In this document: positions 1 through 6,185 of the stretch, in pieces
How positions within the stretch are numbered: position 1 is the stretch's first letter
Layout of the letters: each line of letters begins with the position of its first letter
Source: Thiomonas sp.
GTDB taxonomy: Bacteria; Pseudomonadota; Gammaproteobacteria; Burkholderiales; Burkholderiaceae
NCBI GenBank assembly: GCA_027443745.1
Contig: DAIAZB010000350.1
Coordinates: 1-7,408, forward strand
Direction of reading: 5' to 3'
DNA length: 7,408 nt
Made by a program: the position numbers and the translations under genes
Notes under the pieces: model-generated
The model's input: only the letters and a program-made list of their open reading frames with translations
What the model was told of the DNA's origin: nothing
The model's database searches: none

Positions 1-1150
1 GCTCAGCGGCAACGGCTTGCGCAGCCTCATCCAGCATTCGACGTGCGCGGACAATGGCGATATCGGACGAGGACAGGTGTTCATCCGCTTGCTGGTGTAT
101 GGTTCCTTGGGACTGCGTGATCACGACGTCGTGCACGGAGAAGCATTCCCCGAGGCCGACATAGGCCTTGCTTTCCATCGAACTCCGGTCTTGTGCGTAG
201 AGGTCCTTTTCGGTCCGCCACATCCTGTCGCCATCGATCTTTTCGGACTCGTATTGCTTCTTCAGGGCATCCATGTCCAGTTGCCCGCTTCGGTGGAATA
301 TGAACTCCCAACGCCAGTGATGGGTATCATCAACCGGAACATCCCAAAGCATGGTGAGCCCGCCTTCGCCCAGGTACCCCTCGAACCCACCGACTGCGCA
401 CGCGTTTGGCATCACGAAATTTGTAATGCGCAGGGAATTCCGATTCGTACCCTGGATAACGCGCTTCGTATACAGCCTGATCCCGAAGCGCGTCTCTTCG
501 ATGCTCAATTCGGGGCGGGCTTGATTCGCAAATACGCCCCATCGCGCGTTCATGTTGGCGTCCGCCAACTCGATCTGATGGAGGTAGGAGGTGTGAACGG
601 GATCAATGTTGCCCTCGCTCGCCTGGAGCCAATTGCAATTGCCGAACCAGCGTGTCGTGTAGCAATGCTCCTTGCCGCCAAGCAAGGCCGGATAGTTCGG
701 GAACAACGGGGGCTCGCCGGGGCCCAGGTAGGCCCAGTAGGCACCCGCAGCCTCATGGACGGGATAGGACTTCATCCGGATGCGGCGTTTTGCATCGGGT
801 GAGGCCTCGGCCGGCTGATCGAGGCAGCGACCGTCCACGCCGAAGAGCCAACCGTGATACGGACAGCGGATACCCCCGTCCTCGATTCGTCCCAGGGCGA
901 GGTCCGCACACCGGTGGGCGCACTTTCGATCGATGAGTCCAACCGCCCCTTGATCATCCCGAAAGAGGACCAGATCCTCGCCCATGATCCGAACCGCCTG
1001 AGGGCTTCCATCCGGCGGGAGAGTGTCAACCGGTGCTACGGGTTGCCAATATCGGCGCAACAGTTCACCAGCAGGGGTTCCCGCATTCGTTTGGGTCAGA
1101 TATTGATAGCGTTGGGCGCCGCGGGGCGGTGCGGATGTCGTCGTGTTCAT
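1..1150 (-). CDS. Rieske non-heme iron aromatic-ring oxygenase, alpha subunit (3' end beyond window)
   Basis: Large subunit of a Rieske-type mono- or dioxygenase, which takes electrons from a reductase and activates O2 at a mononuclear iron to hydroxylate or demethylate aromatic substrates. The minus frame is open for 383 codons from the ATG at 1148-1150 to the window edge; family members are usually about 420-460 residues, so a short C-terminal piece is missing. The Rieske [2Fe-2S] motif is C77-x-H79 with C96-x2-H99. The iron site is D183-x2-H186-x4-H191, and D341 in the HDVV segment fits as the third ligand; D183 is the expected inter-subunit electron-transfer bridge. A good ribosome site (AGGAG, 1156-1160) lies 5 nt upstream of the start. 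The layout resembles the single-subunit-type phthalate/phenoxybenzoate/vanillate oxygenase group. It is divergent from a LysR regulator, which probably controls it. The exact substrate is not deducible. No reductase or ferredoxin gene is visible; one may lie to the left. Confidence 0.93.
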   Translation of the reverse strand, partial: MNTTTSAPPRGAQRYQYLTQTNAGTPAGELLRRYWQPVAPVDTLPPDGSPQAVRIMGEDLVLFRDDQGAVGLIDRKCAHRCADLALGRIEDGGIRCPYHGWLFGVDGRCLDQPAEASPDAKRRIRMKSYPVHEAAGAYWAYLGPGEPPLFPNYPALLGGKEHCYTTRWFGNCNWLQASEGNIDPVHTSYLHQIELADANMNARWGVFANQARPELSIEETRFGIRLYTKRVIQGTNRNSLRITNFVMPNACAVGGFEGYLGEGGLTMLWDVPVDDTHHWRWEFIFHRSGQLDMDALKKQYESEKIDGDRMWRTEKDLYAQDRSSMESKAYVGLGECFSVHDVVITQSQGTIHQQADEHLSSSDIAIVRARRMLDEAAQAVAAE

Positions 1151-1155
1151 AAAGT

Positions 1156-1160
1156 CTCCT
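1156..1160 (-). promoter_or_regulatory. Ribosome binding site of the oxygenase
   Basis: On the minus strand AGGAG lies 5 nt before the ATG at 1148-1150. It supports this start, which gives a normal N-terminus about 76 residues before the first Rieske cysteine. Confidence 0.7.
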
Positions 1161-1256
1161 GGTCCACTTGGCGCTGCCCACTGGCGTCGCCGTGCCGAGT
1201 GGCACGAACGCGGCAGTGATTCGTCCCTGCCCGACCGACAGGGGATCAGCCTCTTG

Positions 1257-1277
1257 GATATACTTTATGGTAATATC
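1257..1277. promoter_or_regulatory. Possible LysR-type half-operator (T-N11-A dyad)
   Basis: GATATAC (1257-1263) and GTAATATC (1270-1277) form an imperfect AT-rich inverted repeat. It includes T1261-N11-A1273, the loose LysR-family signature. The segment lies between the divergent genes and is distinctly AT-rich against its surroundings, so it could also hold -10 elements. Inferred from position and symmetry only. Confidence 0.3.
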
Positions 1278-1282
1278 ATGAC

Positions 1283-1312
1283 ATCTGCTAGGCGAGTCGT
1301 CGCATAGCAGAT
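1283..1312. promoter_or_regulatory. 30-bp near-perfect dyad, probable regulator operator
   Basis: ATCTGCTA (1283-1290) is exactly inverted as TAGCAGAT (1305-1312). Inside it GCGA (1292-1295) is inverted as TCGC (1300-1303). Only the 1291/1304 pair breaks the symmetry, so 12 of 13 pairs match around a 4-nt centre. It lies 19 bp before the LysR-type regulator start and between the two divergent genes, the usual place for an autoregulatory and activating LysR site. No T run follows either arm, so a terminator is unlikely. Confidence 0.55.
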
Positions 1313-1331
1313 ATGCCCTGGAGGACTCTCG

Positions 1332-2285
1332 ATGGAGATCAAGCAACTGTCCCTGTTCGCGCGGATTGCGGAGCTGGGTAGCCTCACGCGCGCCGCAGAC
1401 ACGCTCGGCGTGACCCAAGCAGCTCTCAGTCGTCAGTTGGCGCAGCTGGAAGCGGAGCTGCAAGTCTCGCTATTCCGGCGCAACGGCCGGGGTGTGGTGC
1501 TCACCGAGCCGGGACGTCGCCTGTTGGAGCAGGTGCCGATGGTTTTGCGCCAAATGGAGTTGGCCGAGCGTGCGGCAAGGGGTCAGAGCAAGGATCTGCG
1601 CGGAAATTTCGTCCTCGGGCTTGCGCCCTCGCTTGCACGTACCGCCGTCACCGCCCTGATCCAGGCGTTCCGTGCGCAGCTTCCGGATGTCACGGTGAGA
1701 ACCGTTGACGGAACCTCGGCCGTGCTCAAGCGGCTCGTCGAGGATGGGAAGCTCGATTGCGGCGTGGTGTACGGCTCGAGCGACGATACCGCCCTGGAGT
1801 TCCGGCGAATTGCCCAGGAGCGGCTGTATCTCGTCTCACCCCGCGCAGCCACCCTACCCTCGACCGCCTCCCCAGGTTCGCTGCCCCTTTGCGACATTCC
1901 CCGACTTCCCCTGATCATTTCCAACCGGGGGAACCCGATTCACAAGGCGCTGGATCGTGCCCTGTCCGACCTGGGCGGGGCACCAGACATCGCGCACGAG
2001 ATCGAGAACCTGTCTGCCATCATCGATCTCGTCCGGAATGGATACGGGCACTCGGTCATTCCATTGAGTGGCGTATACCCTCACCTGGCATCACCCGAGC
2101 TTGCCGTGCGGCGGATCGAACAGCCCGAACTGCTCGTGCAACTATCGCTGGTCTGCCATAGCGACTCCAGGAGAGACCCGCTTATTGGCACTTGCGCCAG
2201 CCTGGTACAGCAGGTCATCTACAAGGAACTGCAAAATTACCAGAAGAAGCTCGAGCAGGCCGCGCCGACGGAATCAGCCCCCTGA
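1332..2285 (+). CDS. LysR-type transcriptional regulator (divergent from the oxygenase)
   Basis: 317-residue DNA-binding regulator of usual LysR length. Residues 1-60 form the winged helix-turn-helix: helix-turn-helix around 18-38 (RAADTLGVTQAALSRQLAQL), followed by the RRNGRGVVLTEPG wing at 49-61. A linker helix follows, then an effector-binding domain of the periplasmic-binding-protein fold from about residue 90 to 300. The NGRGV wing is typical of a subgroup that includes Nac-like and several catabolic regulators. GGAGGA at 1320-1325 lies 6 nt before the ATG and fixes the start. The divergent layout and shared intergenic dyad suggest it represses itself and activates the oxygenase with an aromatic co-inducer; that role is inferred. 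It converges with a related regulator 30 bp beyond its stop. Confidence 0.93.
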   Translation: MEIKQLSLFARIAELGSLTRAADTLGVTQAALSRQLAQLEAELQVSLFRRNGRGVVLTEPGRRLLEQVPMVLRQMELAERAARGQSKDLRGNFVLGLAPSLARTAVTALIQAFRAQLPDVTVRTVDGTSAVLKRLVEDGKLDCGVVYGSSDDTALEFRRIAQERLYLVSPRAATLPSTASPGSLPLCDIPRLPLIISNRGNPIHKALDRALSDLGGAPDIAHEIENLSAIIDLVRNGYGHSVIPLSGVYPHLASPELAVRRIEQPELLVQLSLVCHSDSRRDPLIGTCASLVQQVIYKELQNYQKKLEQAAPTESAP

Positions 2286-2315
2286 ACTCGGGCCTCGAGG
2301 ACGGCCCTTGCCGCC

Positions 2316-3257
2316 TCATCCCGGAGCCGACCGAGGCGCCTTGCTTGCCCACATCTCCGTGACCAAATCCTTGATCATGGGCTGCAGATGCTTGAAGCAG
2401 GCCTTTGGCGGGCGGTATGCGGAAGTTGCCAACCAGAGGGTCGTCGAGATGGGTGGGCTTCCGATCGGAAACAGGCTCATGCCCTGGAGGCGCGGAGCGG
2501 TGCGGACGGCTTCGAGCGGAAGCACCGCGCAATACTCGCCGTCTTGAATCAACTCGAGGATTGCGGGAACACTCTCGACTTCAAGCGCCACGCGCAGTCG
2601 CAGCGAACGTTGCGCCAGGTGGTCCGATAGTTGCGCTCGCACCGCGTGCGGATGGCTGGGCATGATGAGCCGAAAGCTGGCGAGATCCTGAAGTTCCAGA
2701 TTCTTCCCGGAATCCGGGCTGAGGCCGTGCCTGGAGGCAAACTCCGGTGACGACACCATGTACAGGGGCTCCGTCACCAAGGGAACTCGTTCGATCGCCA
2801 GCGAAGTCGGCGTTGAATAACACACTGCGCAATCCGCCCGCCCGTTGCCCACCCACTCGATGGCGTAGGCCGACAAGCCTTCCAGGATACAAAGCTGCAG
2901 ACCGGGCAGACTATCGCGCACTCGACGGACGAGTTGGACGCTCAACGCCCCACTAATACTCGGCGGCAAAGCAATGGTGAATCGGCCGTACGTCCCTGTG
3001 CGAGAGTCCAGCATTTCAGACTGCACCTGCTCCAGATGTTCGAACACGCTCCGACTGTGGCGGAGCAATTGTTCGCCCGAGTCGGTGAGCGTGACGCCGC
3101 GACCGTTGCGCTTCAGGAGTACCTGACGAAATTCGACCTCGAGGGCGCGAACGTCGCGGCTGAGCACTGGCTGACCTATACCCAGGAGTTCAGCGGCTCT
3201 GCTGAAGCTTCCCAATTCGGCCACTCGAGTGAAGTGTTGGAGCTTTCGTAAGTCCAT
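2316..3257 (-). CDS. LysR-type transcriptional regulator (second, convergent)
   Basis: 313-residue LysR-type regulator. The N-terminal winged helix-turn-helix is clear (SRAAELLGIGQPVLSRDV, about 19-36; wing KRNGRGVTLTDSG, 49-61), and the effector domain covers roughly residues 90-300. By eye about half of the first 67 residues match the neighbouring regulator (33 of 67), so the two belong to one subclass, although their effector domains differ much more. The start at 3255-3257 is the first in-frame ATG after a stop upstream; its ribosome site is weak. It faces away from the oxygenase and its own upstream region is gene debris, so its target may be elsewhere, may be the same oxygenase, or may have been lost by rearrangement. 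Confidence 0.92.
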   Translation of the reverse strand: MDLRKLQHFTRVAELGSFSRAAELLGIGQPVLSRDVRALEVEFRQVLLKRNGRGVTLTDSGEQLLRHSRSVFEHLEQVQSEMLDSRTGTYGRFTIALPPSISGALSVQLVRRVRDSLPGLQLCILEGLSAYAIEWVGNGRADCAVCYSTPTSLAIERVPLVTEPLYMVSSPEFASRHGLSPDSGKNLELQDLASFRLIMPSHPHAVRAQLSDHLAQRSLRLRVALEVESVPAILELIQDGEYCAVLPLEAVRTAPRLQGMSLFPIGSPPISTTLWLATSAYRPPKACFKHLQPMIKDLVTEMWASKAPRSAPG

Positions 3258-3290
3258 GATACATCGCCATGCATTGTTCGCATATCCGCG

Positions 3291-3317
3291 AGCCTATACT
3301 CTCTTTCAAGCATAGCT
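3291..3317. promoter_or_regulatory. Possible control region of the second LysR regulator
   Basis: CTAT (3294-3297) and ATAG (3312-3315) form a short dyad with a 14-nt spacer, 34-60 bp upstream of the regulator start. On the minus strand TTGAAA lies within it and could act as a -35 element, with a poor -10 (GATATG) 17 nt on. Position suggests autoregulation; the sequence support is weak. Confidence 0.22.
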
Positions 3318-3393
3318 CACGGCCGAGACTTTGAGCGCAAAACATGCTCCGATTTGTAACGCTGGAGATCGCTCCGACTCTACTTGGCAGGAA

Positions 3394-3527
3394 CCGTTCG
3401 ACCGCCAATCCAGGGTTCCGGAAATCGCCGGGTTGCACTGGGTCCTTAGCTGCGTCACCCCCAAGGGATTGCTGAACCGCGCGCACGCCTACAAGGCCCT
3501 GCGCGAGCGCAACACGGCCGGCGGCGC
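3394..3527 (+). pseudogene. trpS: trpS internal fragment (partial duplicate)
   Basis: Piece of a tryptophanyl-tRNA synthetase gene matching residues 81-124 of the intact copy at 5140-6171, same strand, constant offset of 1983 bp. It reads RQSRVPEIAGLHWVLSCVTPKG and continues through AYKALRERNTAGGA before losing homology. It lacks the ATP-binding HIGH and KMSKS parts, so it cannot be active. The first 54 bp match at 41 positions, with many synonymous changes; the remaining 80 bp match perfectly. Homology ends abruptly at 3527, where a tnpB fragment begins. Frame 3331-3762 stays open through it, but the rest of that frame resembles nothing. Confidence 0.88.
3448..3527 (+). repeat. 80-bp exact direct repeat, copy 1 (within trpS fragment)
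   Basis: Identical base for base to 5431-5510 in the intact trpS. The flanking base on each side differs (T against C on the left, C against A on the right), so these are the exact limits of perfect identity. Confidence 0.95.
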
Positions 3528-3530
3528 CTA

Positions 3531-3686
3531 CCGACTTTGCCGCCGCGCATCGCGCGCCTTGTACTCGACCTGGCGGCAAAGCTCGGCAAAACCCATGTCG
3601 GACACAACGCGGGCAAGGCGGCGGTTGCGCATCATGCCGCGCACGTTCAGGTCTTCGAGCGCGACGATGTGGAACCGCCGTGTGAG
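3531..3686 (-). pseudogene. tnpB: IS200/IS605-family tnpB remnant
   Basis: The minus-strand reading LTRRFHIVALEDLNVRGMMR and onward through NRRLARVVSDMGFAELCRQVEYKA is characteristic of TnpB, the RNA-guided nuclease of IS200/IS605 elements. The EDLNV segment carries the RuvC-II glutamate. After the YKA motif the expected MRGGKV continuation is present but in another frame, so there is an indel near 3545-3552. The first RuvC aspartate, the four-cysteine zinc finger and the last aspartate are all absent, so this is a dead fragment of about 50 codons from a protein of about 400. Upstream, another minus frame reads GELSGLPAAAGMRYVGLNGS (about 3692-3757); it could not be assigned. No tnpA, element ends or guide-RNA region were seen. 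Confidence 0.8.
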
Positions 3687-3758
3687 CGTGGCGCCGCCAC
3701 GAACCGTTGAGCCCAACGTAGCGCATCCCCGCGGCGGCGGGCAGCCCGCTCAGTTCCC

Positions 3759-3868
3759 CTAGTCGCCGTCCATTTCCCACAGCGAGCGCATGGCCTCCAC
3801 CGGACCGTTGACGCCGCGCCCCTGGAAGGATTGCGAATCGTTGCTCTGATCGACGCAGATCACCCGGC
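3759..3868 (-). other. Unassigned minus-strand frame, possible gene tail
   Basis: About 36 codons ending at a stop (3759-3761) and reading RVICVDQSNDSQSFQGRGV, then NGPVEAMRSLWEMDGD. The composition looks protein-like and the frame sits directly after the HigA remnant, but no start or ribosome site belongs to it and no family was recognised. It may be the tail of another decayed gene, or non-coding. Confidence 0.25.
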
Positions 3869-4021
3869 TCACGGCGACACGGCATGCTGCCGGTTCTTGG
3901 CCAGGAACTCGGTGCCAATGCGTTCCTTGGCTAACTCCGTGTCGTGGTGAGCCTGCAGGTTCATCCAGCTCTGCGCGTCGGTCCCGAAGAACGCCGCCAG
4001 GCGCTCCGCCGTGTCGGCCTT
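3869..4021 (-). pseudogene. HigA-like XRE antitoxin, C-terminal remnant
   Basis: The 50 codons read ADTAERLAAFFGTDAQSWMN, then LQAHHDTELAKERIGTE and a short tail to a stop at 3869-3871. This is the hallmark C-terminal half of HigA antitoxins (ADTALRLAxxFGTxxxFWLNLQ). The preceding helix-turn-helix is not in this frame. Just upstream another minus frame has SGTKGR before the ADTA position, which would join if one base were shifted near 4020, so a frameshift plus truncation is likely. No companion HigB toxin lies beside it. The frame stays open upstream to 4336, but that part is antisense to the methyltransferase and is not credible. Unrelated in sequence to the intact antitoxin at 6863. Confidence 0.78.
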
Positions 4022-4159
4022 TCGTGCCGCTGGACAGTGCCCCCACGATCGCCATGGAACTTCTGAACGATCGCGTGTCTCCAAGTAGCTTTTGGCCGCG
4101 TGAACCCGGGCGATGCGTTGCGCAGAGAACCGAAAACCTGTCTTGGAGATGATTGAGAA

Positions 4160-5149
4160 ATGCATACGGGAAGCGCAGCACCTGCTTTCAATGATGTCTT
4201 GGCAGCCAACGTTCTGTTGGGATTGCACGATGTCGGGGTCCTGGATGCACTGTCCGCTCCGGGTGGCGTGCACTTGGACATACTCTGCGCGCAACATCAT
4301 CTCAATATACACCGCACTCAAGCCGTGTTTCGTCATCTACTCGATTGGGACATCATTCAACTCGAGCGCACTACGGATTCATTTTCTCTTTCCGCGCGCG
4401 GCATCAATTTCCTGGAAAATATCGGATTCTTCGTTTGGGCAATGGACGGCTACGGCAGGCTCATCCGCACAGCGGGTTCCGACATGCTCAGCGCGGAGCC
4501 ACCAGACTGGAGAACGCTTCGCGACGGTTATTCGGTATCACGCGGTTCACGCCTGTGCAACGAGCGATTTATTGATCCAATTTTCCAGTCAGAATTCACC
4601 AAACTCGGCGCCCAGTGCGTGGCGGATCTTGGTTGCGGCGATGGGCATCGGCTATTTTCGCTTGCAAAGGACCACCCTGACCTTCGAGGCATCGGAATGG
4701 ATCTGGATTCTACTTCGATAGAGCTCGCATCTGCGAAGGCCGAACGTGAAAACGTCAGCTCGCGACTTACGTTCATTTCCAAGGACATTTTTCGACTTCC
4801 GCACCCATACCCTGATGTTGACTGCGTGATCTGCTCGTTGATGATGCATGACATCCTTGGGCACCTGACTTGCGCTGATTCTCCAGCCTGGTTGCAGAAA
4901 TTCTTTCCATCCTTGCAGCACATCACCGTGGTCGACACATTACAACCCGATGAGCACATCGGGTCGAGCACGCCGATCTTCATCAATGGCTTTACGTTGA
5001 TTCACGCACTGATGAATGTCGAATTGCATCCGCGCACCGCTTATGAGGCGGCGCTTTCCAGCAACGGGCTGGAGCTTATGTCGAGCCGCGAGATTTCGGG
5101 CATTCCGAGCACTTGGATGTTCATTGCGAGGGTCGAAAAATGGAACTGA
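4160..5149 (+). CDS. Class I SAM-dependent methyltransferase with N-terminal winged-helix-like domain
   Basis: 329-residue methyltransferase. The C-terminal Rossmann domain is clear: motif I VADLGCGDG at 154-162, acidic end of strand 2 at D181 (GIGMDLD), a K-D-I segment at 208-210 for the adenine side, and SLMMHDI at 226-232 in the position of the LHDW-like motif of small-molecule O-methyltransferases. Residues 10-85 look like the helical winged-helix dimerisation region of that group (ANVLLGLHDVGVLDAL). Substrate unknown; small molecule more likely than DNA or RNA. The ATG follows GGAG (4145-4148) by 11 nt, a loose ribosome site. Its end overlaps the trpS start by 10 nt. GC is low for the window: two sampled 60-bp lines (4381, 4741) are 47%, against 68-78% in sampled trpS lines, suggesting acquisition by transfer. 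Confidence 0.85.
   Translation: MHTGSAAPAFNDVLAANVLLGLHDVGVLDALSAPGGVHLDILCAQHHLNIHRTQAVFRHLLDWDIIQLERTTDSFSLSARGINFLENIGFFVWAMDGYGRLIRTAGSDMLSAEPPDWRTLRDGYSVSRGSRLCNERFIDPIFQSEFTKLGAQCVADLGCGDGHRLFSLAKDHPDLRGIGMDLDSTSIELASAKAERENVSSRLTFISKDIFRLPHPYPDVDCVICSLMMHDILGHLTCADSPAWLQKFFPSLQHITVVDTLQPDEHIGSSTPIFINGFTLIHALMNVELHPRTAYEAALSSNGLELMSSREISGIPSTWMFIARVEKWN
5126..5132 (+). promoter_or_regulatory. Ribosome binding site of trpS inside the methyltransferase gene
   Basis: GCGAGGG lies 7 nt before the ATG at 5140. It favours 5140 over the in-frame ATG at 5113, which would add nine residues not expected in TrpRS. Confidence 0.6.
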
Positions 5150-6171
5150 AAACCATCCTCACCGGCATCACGCCATCCGGCACGCCACACCTCGGCAACT
5201 ACATCGGCATGATCAAGCCCGCGGTCGCCATGAGCGCCGAGGACGGCCTGAACTGCTACTACTTCATCTCCGACCTTCACGCGCTGGTCAAGTGCCACGA
5301 CGCCGAACGCGTCGAACGATTCACACTGGAAATCGCCGCGGCATGGCTCGCGCTCGGTCTCGACCCGGAGCGGGTCCTGTTCTATCGTCAGTCCCGCGTG
5401 CCGGAAATCGCCGAGCTGCACTGGATGCTCAGCTGCGTCACCCCCAAGGGATTGCTGAACCGCGCGCACGCCTACAAGGCCCTGCGCGAGCGCAACACGG
5501 CCGGCGGCGCAGACGCGGACACCGACGTGTCGCTCGGCCTGTTCTCCTACCCGGCGCTGATGGCGGCCGACATCCTGCTGTTCGACGCGGACGTCGTTCC
5601 CGTGGGCAAGGATCAGGTGCAGCATGTGGAAATCGCACGCGACATCGCGGGTTCCTTCAACGCCCGCTACGGAGTGCAGTTTCGTCTTCCCCGCGCGATG
5701 GTGGGCGACGCGCAGAGCCTTCCGGGCCTGGACGGCCGGAAGATGAGCAAGAGCTACGGCAACACCATTCCGATCTTCTGTCCGGTCGACGAGTTGCGCC
5801 GATCCATCCGCAAGATCAAGACCAGTTCCCTGTCCCCGGGAGAGCCGAAGGACTGGCGCTCATGCACGCTGTTCGAACTCTACCGAGGCTTCGCCGAGGC
5901 GGACGAGATCGCATCGATGATGCGCCGCTACGAGGCCGGCATCGGGTGGGGCGAGATGAAGGACATCCTGGCCGGCACCATCGAGCGCCACCTGGCCGGC
6001 CCCAGGAGCCTGTACCGGGATTACCTGGAGCATCCCCAACGCATCGAGGCTGTCCTGGAACAGGGCGAAGAGCGCGTTCGCCGCATTGCCCAAGCGCGCA
6101 TGCAGGGGATCCGGCGAGCCGTCGGCCTGTGCCACCCTGTCTCCGCGGCACCCGCTGCCATCGGTCGCTGA
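5140..6171 (+). CDS. trpS: Tryptophanyl-tRNA synthetase
   Basis: Class I aminoacyl-tRNA synthetase of the cytoplasm that activates tryptophan with ATP and charges tRNA-Trp. 343 residues, normal for bacterial TrpRS (about 330-350). The HIGH-type ATP motif is T15-P-H-L-G-N20 and the second is K201-M-S-K-S205, both intact. FISDLHALVK occupies the usual tryptophan-pocket strand, and the VGKDQVQHVEIARDIA segment is the conserved D-Q-x-x-H-V region. The ATG at 5140 is chosen because the typical N-terminus (M-E-L-K-T-I-L-T-G) starts there. It overlaps the methyltransferase stop (ATGGAACTGA shared), so translation may be coupled and its promoter may lie within or before that gene. Codons 98-124 carry the 80-bp repeat shared with the upstream fragment. 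Whether this is the sole TrpRS or a second copy cannot be seen. Confidence 0.95.
   Translation: MELKTILTGITPSGTPHLGNYIGMIKPAVAMSAEDGLNCYYFISDLHALVKCHDAERVERFTLEIAAAWLALGLDPERVLFYRQSRVPEIAELHWMLSCVTPKGLLNRAHAYKALRERNTAGGADADTDVSLGLFSYPALMAADILLFDADVVPVGKDQVQHVEIARDIAGSFNARYGVQFRLPRAMVGDAQSLPGLDGRKMSKSYGNTIPIFCPVDELRRSIRKIKTSSLSPGEPKDWRSCTLFELYRGFAEADEIASMMRRYEAGIGWGEMKDILAGTIERHLAGPRSLYRDYLEHPQRIEAVLEQGEERVRRIAQARMQGIRRAVGLCHPVSAAPAAIGR
5431..5510 (+). repeat. 80-bp exact direct repeat, copy 2 (within intact trpS)
   Basis: Second copy of 3448-3527. Direct orientation, 1983 bp apart; recombination between the copies would delete the debris, the methyltransferase and the 5' part of trpS. Confidence 0.95.
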
Positions 6172-6185
6172 CCTTCGGCCTGCCC

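Larger units (their letters stand above)
3258..4159. other. Gene-debris region with no intact gene
   Basis: About 0.9 kb between the second LysR regulator and the methyltransferase. Open frames here do not match whole proteins. Recognisable remnants in order are an internal trpS piece (plus), a tnpB piece (minus), an unassigned minus-frame tail, and a HigA C-terminus (minus). Changes of strand and frame between remnants, with an abrupt junction at 3527/3528, indicate successive insertions and deletions. The first 130 bp or so probably contain the promoter of the LysR regulator, and the last 100 bp or so must contain any promoter for the methyltransferase; no convincing sigma-70 pair was found there. 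Confidence 0.75.

Noticed and set aside
17..802. 261-codon plus-strand open frame
   Set aside because: It is antisense to the oxygenase, whose frame has the Rieske and iron-binding motifs; high GC keeps the opposite frame open.
2290..2307. Hairpin GGGCC/GGCCC between the convergent regulators as a terminator
   Set aside because: The stem is only 5 bp with an 8-nt loop and there is no T run on either strand; it may be chance in GC-rich DNA.
3190..3918. 242-codon minus-strand open frame
   Set aside because: It runs through the trpS fragment antisense and the tnpB remnant out of frame, into the regulator start; its product is not protein-like apart from one short stretch.
3448..5510. Direct repeats as ends of a composite mobile element
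   Set aside because: The repeated sequence is plain trpS coding DNA with no transposase of its own; duplication or gene conversion explains it better.
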